A stretch of DNA of 64,000 nt from Tetradesmus obliquus (Eukaryota > Chlorophyta > Chlorophyceae > Sphaeropleales > Scenedesmaceae): the NCBI GenBank assembly GCA_030272155.1, contig CP126194.1, forward strand, positions 2,409,501 to 2,473,500, in the 5' to 3' direction. Position numbers and translations under genes: made by a program. The number at the start of each line of letters is the position of its first letter. Position 1 is the stretch's first letter. Below the pieces are notes generated by a model. That model saw only the letters and a program-made list of their open reading frames with translations, was not told where the DNA came from and did not search any database. This document shows positions 58,861 to 64,000 of the stretch, piece after piece.

Positions 58861-61586
58861 ACAGCAGCAGCAGCAGCAGCAGCAGCGCCAACTCTCCTGC
58901 GTGCAGTGCTGCCGCTGCTGCAGCAGCTGCAGCGCTGCGGATCGGCACTACCAAAAGCAGGTGAAACTGCAGGCATTGGCAGCAGTGACATTGCTGATGC
59001 ACTTGAATGCTTTCAGCAGTGGCAAGCAACTGCAAGCGACTTCTTGTATTGCCTCTACTCGCTACATGATCAGTACAGTCAGGCGATGTCACAAGAGGTG
59101 CTGCTGCTGGTCAAGCGCAATGTCAGTGACCCAGCGTCGCTACAGCTTCTGATACAGCAGCTGGCGGCATACACTGCGTCACTGCACGAACAGCACAGGG
59201 TACATCTGCAGCTGCTGCAGCTGCTGCAGCAGCAGCAGCAGCAAGATTTGCAGTGCCCACCAAGCCACAGCAACAGCAGCAGCAGCAGCAGCCCTCCACA
59301 TCACAGGCCGGAGACTGTGCAATCCAGCAAGCAGCAGCTGCGCGCGGACCTGCCGCCCATCCCTGCCTTCCACCAGCATCAGGACATGCCGCAGATGCTG
59401 CCAGGTGGCCAGGCCTACCTGGAAACAGCAACAGTTCTGGACTTCGACAGACCTATACATGCAGCCGTTGAAGATTACTTGGGCAAGACAAGCGAGCTGG
59501 CTGGGGTGCTGGTGTTTGCTGTCGACTGTGCTCAGCAGCAGCTGCCATTGGGTAGCGAGGCCCCTGTGCTGTCAGCTGCTGTGCTGATGCTGGTGCTAGA
59601 GCTTCAGCTGCTGGCCGCCTGGGCGCTGCAGCAGCTGCAGCAGTGGCAGCAATAGCAGCAGCAGCAGCTCCAGTCATCAGGGCAGCAGTTGCTGGCACCG
59701 GCAGCAGCACTGGATCCCGTCACAGCAGATGTGCTGCTCAATACCAACGGGCTGCTGATGCGCCTGCTGAAGGGGGCGCTGCAAGCAAGTGGCAGCACCT
59801 TGCTACCTGAGCTGCTGCAGCAGCATGGCTTGCAACTGCTGCGGGCCCTCGCAGCGCCTGTGCAGCAGCTGCTGCTGAGCAGCAGCCGGGAGGCTGTGCT
59901 GCGCAGAGTTGCTGCAGGGGGCAGATACTTTGACGGGCAGCTGTTTGCACTGAGAGCAGCAGCAGCTGGGATGCAGCCCATTGAACTTCACGGCAACCCA
60001 GGTGAGTGTGGCTGGCTACTGTGGCAGTGGCCTGCCAGGCGGAGTAAGGCTTTGCTGGTGTATCAGGCGGAACTGGTCAGTGCTACTGTGGTTTGCAAGC
60101 CTTGCTTATTGTGTTGCAGCAGTTCCATCCCCAGATGTCGACAAGCAGTGGTGCAAGTATGTGTTGCGCCGTATGTCACTATGTATTTGCTGATTGCTAG
60201 GCCTGTGTGCCTTGCCTGCTGTGTCGCAGAAGTCTCACCCCCCCAGATGTTGACGAACAATGTCGTGACCATGTGCAACCACGATTGCATGTTCCACTGT
60301 TGTATGACCATGTTGTGTGCGTGGTGTTGCTGACCCTTGCAGGACCTTGTGGCCTGGGGCAGCTAACCGTGCTAGCAGCAGCACATCCGGGGGCCTACAC
60401 AGCCCTCATTGACTGCTGCCTGCGCTCACCGATGATGGCAGCAGAGGACATGCTGGCTGCTGCGCAGCTGCTGCAGCCTGCGGTCAATGCCCTGTTGCAC
60501 TGCCAGGCAGCTTCCAGCAACACAGCAGCGGTGGCAAGCTTGGCGTCTGCCCTGACCAGCTTCAGCAAGCGAGCCGTGCAGTTTACACGCGCAGCAAAGG
60601 AGCTTGCTGCAGCAGCAGCTACGGAGGCAGGCGGCAGCAATGCATCAGTGGCAGCAAGCTTTCCAGCCGTAGCAATGCTGCTTGCTGATAGCGAGGCGGC
60701 ATGTGCAGTGCTCAATGCGGCTGTCACTGTCAGCAGCAGCGCCAGCAGCAGCAGCCAGGCAGCCGCCAGCGTAGCATTCCTGGCTGTGCTGCAGGCACGC
60801 AGCCTGCTGCAGCTGGCAGATGCAATGCAGGCGGCAGGGCCGCAGCTGCTGTTCACGAGCTTGTCCGCGAATGTCACCTACAGCTTTGCATAGGCTCTTG
60901 GTGGTGATAAGTTGTGGGCCCTGCCCGTCCCGCTCCAAGGGGACAAGAATCAGCATACTGTGGGCGGCCAATGGCGCTTCTGGCAGCTGGCTGTGCTGCG
61001 GTCTTTCAGGCGTCTGCTGACCGCCTGGTGGCTCTTGGGTATATTGCCAGCAGCAGCTGCAGCAGTTGCAGCAGCAGCAGCACCTCAGCTGGCAGCATCA
61101 GCAGCTGCTACAGCATGGCCAACCACATTCAGCTGTCAGAGCCAGGGCACTTTGTGCAGCAGCAGCAGCAGCGGCAGCAGCAGCAATCAGAAGGCAAAAT
61201 GGGGTTACATGCTGCGATTGCCGGTCATCAATGCACAGTGTGCAGCAGCAGCTGCAGCGTTTGACGCCAAGTGGCACAGCTACAACTGGGATGCGCTGGA
61301 ACAGCAGCTCTTCAGCCCCTGCGCCAGTGAAGCAGGGGCAGCGCAGCAGCTGTACCAGGATGCGCTGCAGCTGTGCAGGGTGCTGATGGACCCAGCACCG
61401 CTTGCTGTGGCCTGCAACAACCCGGGCTGCAGCAACCTGGCTGGTGTGAGTGAGGCAGCGGCGTCCTGCAAGGCCTGCGCGGGCTGCGGGTGCCGCTACT
61501 GCAGCGTGGAGTGCCAGAGGGGAGACTGGAAGAGGCACAGGCACGCATGCAAGCGCATGGCTGCTGCACGCATGACGTTCGGGTAA
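57589..61586 (+). pseudogene. MYND-finger protein A, two in-frame TAG codons
   Basis: Three exons, 57589-58078, 58652-60001 and 60343-61586, keep one frame for 1,027 codons ending in TAA. TAG occurs at codon 498 (59653-59655) and codon 797 (60891-60893). The frame continues as typical sequence after both, so the product would be truncated unless the codons are read through or spliced out. Most of the protein is Leu/Ala/Gln-rich and helical (for example LLERLPATLGQC). The C-terminus is a MYND zinc finger: CNNPGC, then CKACAGCGCRYCSVECQRGDWKRHRHAC, with the expected Cys and His ligands. MYND fingers bind proline-rich partners; large MYND families are known in chlorophytes. The first TAG sits in a CAG/CAA tract, so one C-to-T change could have made it. 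Intron 2 holds a duplicated segment of about 100 bases. Confidence 0.75.
58828..58886 (+). repeat. Coding triplet array, MYND A
   Basis: Interrupted CAG array read as GCA and ACA, giving Ala/Thr runs. It is the site where paralogue B differs most. Confidence 0.85.
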
Positions 61587-62693
61587 CCACCAGCAGCCAG
61601 CACTGCAAAAGCAGCATCAACGGGTTGTTCTGGTGCAATGGTAGCAAGATCACCATGACCTTGGCCAAGGTCTTGGCCAGATCGTCTGTGGCATAAGGGA
61701 TGTAGGCCGCAGGAGCAGCTGCAGCCATTGCTGAGCAGTTTGATGCCTACATCCCGCAGCATTTGGGGTGGGAGTATGCAAGGTGTTTGGCTGCAAGCTC
61801 GTGGCCCAGACCAGTCGGCGGTTGTGCTTGGACTCCACGGGAGCAGCATCAAACAGCGAGCTGCGCAATAGAGACGCAGTCATGAAGCCTGCCTTGGTGT
61901 TGATGCAGTCACCTAAATATGAAGTATATGGTGCTTGTGTCGGGGGGCGGGGTGATGATATGCAGCGCCAGTGGTGCTGTGCTGTTAAACTGTGTGCTGG
62001 CAGCTGAGGTAATTCACAGCACTCTGAAGCTTCAGAACCCAGGGGTTGCAGCGCCGGTGCCCAGGTACAGCACCGCTACTGTAGTGATGCTGTTGAGTTC
62101 GGCTTCATGTGAAGCATTTTAGTGCGTTGTTGCATCTGGCAGCATGCATAGACCTGTATGTACAGCTGTGCGTGAGTTTCGGTGTGAAGATTCTTGAATG
62201 TCGTGTCACCTGAAGAGCACATCGCCATAGTCACGTCGCCCAAGCTGCGCTCGCTGCCGTGCACCTACCTTGCGAGTTTTTTCAATTTAACCAAGTCGTT
62301 GACTCAGTACGTCGCGATGTCGCAAGATGGCACCGAGTCAGCGTCAGGACTTGCCAACCCCTACCTTCCGATGTGCTGGGCTTCACACCAACATTTCCTA
62401 GCTTCATTTCTGGTGACTGGAGACCTTGTGAGTTCAGTCATTTGACTAGTGACATCGAGGTTACTGTTATATTGCAGGACCGTCAAGCTGTGCGTTCGCA
62501 GCTGCCGAGGCAGTTTACAGGTCCTGTCACGCCTGCCAAGTGCACCTCAGCGGTTGGGCCAAACTAACGAACCGTTAGTACAGTTGAGATCTATTACTAT
62601 AGTAAAAGCGGGTAGCACCTGAACATCCCAACCAACACAGCAACAGCAGCAGGCAAGCGACTTGTCAAACAGAGCTGCGTGGACGCCCAAGGC
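61587..62693. other. Spacer between tandem MYND paralogues
   Basis: No gene called. Short protein-like stretches appear: IAEQFDAYIPQHLGWEYAR at about 61721-61777 on the plus strand, and MKYMVLVSGGG at 61919. The latter resembles the first residues of CTP synthase, but the similarity stops at once. They may be exon relics. Confidence 0.3.
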
Positions 62694-64000
62694 ATGCAAC
62701 CCAACCAAAACCAGCTTCTGCAGCTGCGGATGCAGCTGCTGCAGCGGCAGCAGCAGCAGCAGGCACTGGCCGCAGCACAGGGGCTGCGGGACCTGCTGCG
62801 TGGTCCAAGGCTGTTGCAGCTGCTGCAACAGCCACCTCCTGCCGTACCGACAGCACAGCAGAAGGAGCTGCTGACAGCTTGCTCACTGACTCTGGAGCAG
62901 CTGGATCAGGCGCTGCAAGGGGACCTTGCATCAGCAGCAGCAAGCCAGAAGCAGCTGAGCAGCGTCCTGCAGCTTGATTCGGCTCACAATGCAGCAGCGC
63001 TGATAGTGTGGGGGCTGCAACGGCCAGCGCAGCTGCAGCTAGAAGATGTGCACACAGCTGGGGTCATGGTCGGCACAGTGACAGGTGTCTGGTACTTTGC
63101 TCTTGCTGCTCTGAGAGCGCAAATAGAGTTGCTGGATGGGTTGGAAGACAGCAGCGCGGCGCTGCTGACATTGGACCTCACGCAGCAGCTGGAGCGGTCT
63201 GGTGAGCAGGCTCAACCAAGCAGGATGATCGTGAGATGTTGTCATCAGGATCTGTGTACCATGTTTTGTGGTTGGTTGTTAAGCCATGACCATCCTAGTT
63301 AGCAGCGAAGGCGATTGTGTTCTCTTAAGACAATGTCACGGTGCCCGTGCTGCTGCTGCTTGCTGCTCTGTGCTTTGCAGGCCTGCTGGAAAGGTTGCCA
63401 TCAACTTTGGGGCAATGCACTCAGCAGCGGCAGCAGCAGCAGCGGCGGCAGCGGCGGCAGCAGTGGCAGCAGCCACCAAAGGCGACTTTTGACACCTTGA
63501 TGTTTGACTCCGTGGGTGAACTAGTACACAAGCTGCTGCGCATGTGGGGCCTGGCGTTAGCAGCGTCCACATTGTTACGTTCACCCATGCAGCAGCAGCA
63601 GCAGCGGCAGCGCCAGCAGCAGCTGCAGCCTGAGAGGCAGCAGCATCAGCAGTGCCAACTGTTGTGCGTGTCGCACTGCCGCTGCAGCGCTGCGGACCGG
63701 CACTGTCAACAGCAGGTGGCGCTGCAGGAATTGGCAGCAGTGACATTGCTAATGTGTACAAGTGCATTCACATGTTGCAGACAGCGGCAGGCCAGCTCTT
63801 GCAGTGTTTCAGCACGCTGTGTCATCGCTACCAGCCGCCAGAGCTGTCGGATGAGGTGCTGCTGCTGCTGAGGCGCGCAGTCAGCGACCCAGCTTCGCTA
63901 GAGCTGCAGCTGCAGCAGCTGGCAGCGCAAACCGCGATGCTGCACCTACAGCACACAGCGTACCTGCGGGACCAGCAGCAGCAGCAGCGGCACCCATCAG
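62694..64000 (+). pseudogene. MYND-finger paralogue B, partial and frameshifted
   Basis: Tandem copy of MYND A, cut by the right edge before any finger domain. Exon 1 (62694-63201) is intact and ends in the same phase as in A; shared segments include LSSVLQLDSAHNAAALI and PPPAVPTAQQKELL. Exon 2 starts at 63381 (LLERLPSTLGQCTQQ). It matches A in one frame through VGELVHKLLRMWGLALAAS, but from about 63650 the matching sequence (LQRCGPAL, then GIGSSDIANVYKC and DEVLLLLRRAVSDPASLEL) is in another frame. At least one frameshift lies at about 63590-63700, in or after the CAG tract. The frame of the second half has a TGA at about 63630. Either the copy has decayed or a small intron was missed. Confidence 0.65.

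Noticed and set aside
59653-60893. Nuclear reassignment of TAG to glutamine
   Set aside because: Known in some ulvophytes, but RBBP5, cyclin C and the secreted protein here end naturally in TAG, so a general reassignment does not fit.

Overview
The window is nuclear DNA of a green alga. The case for a chlorophyte: a nuclear gene for photosystem I subunit PsaI carrying a transit peptide (PsaI is plastid-encoded in land plants but nuclear in Chlamydomonas), a nuclear plastid-ribosomal S10 gene, many GT-AG introns with GTGAG/GTGCG donors and GCAG acceptors, TGTAA motifs downstream of genes, and very heavy CAG/CTG triplet content. Moderate GC and the style of the MYND-finger genes suggest Chlorophyceae, perhaps Sphaeropleales/Scenedesmaceae; that placement is inference.

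Layout: (1) 41-4217 minus, long-chain acyl-CoA synthetase, 3' end cut by the window; (2) 5490-7279 plus, PSAI; (3) 8515-9045 plus, plastid ribosomal protein uS10; (4) 10938-17898 minus, RBBP5/SWD1-type WD40 subunit of COMPASS; (5) 18348-22357 plus, TBC1D13-like Rab GAP, divergent from (4); (6) 23355-27970 plus, large Gln/Ala-rich single-pass membrane protein with four WxxAPxC...LWGW...SCxF modules; (7) 29996-32466 minus, cyclin C; (8) 33012-36371 plus, START-domain protein, divergent from (7); (9) 36372-40214, ORF-poor, TG-rich DNA; (10) 40215-53222 plus, a 22-exon, about 2,098-residue homeodomain-DDT-HARE-HTH-WHIM protein like plant RINGLET; (11) 54791-56272 minus, small secreted protein of unknown function; (12) 57589-61586 and 62694-64000 plus, two tandem MYND-finger paralogues, both with disrupted reading frames. 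For ten genes (LACS, PSAI, RBBP5, TBC, membrane protein, cyclin C, START, homeodomain-DDT, secreted protein, MYND A) I joined exons by reading frame and splice-site phase; they close in frame apart from the two TAG codons of MYND A.

Three genes act in nuclear transcription and chromatin (RBBP5 in H3K4 methylation, cyclin C in the Mediator kinase module, the DDT protein in ISWI remodelling). No operon logic is implied; I see only shared divergent promoters.

The most unusual feature runs through nearly every multi-exon gene: introns hold degraded tandem copies of the neighbouring exon edge together with its splice site. Copies of a 5' exon edge lie upstream of the exon, copies of a 3' edge lie downstream, and there are often three in a row. 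In addition, CTG arrays on the sense strand sit just before many 3' splice sites, whereas exons carry the triplet as CAG/GCA coding for polyQ/polyA.
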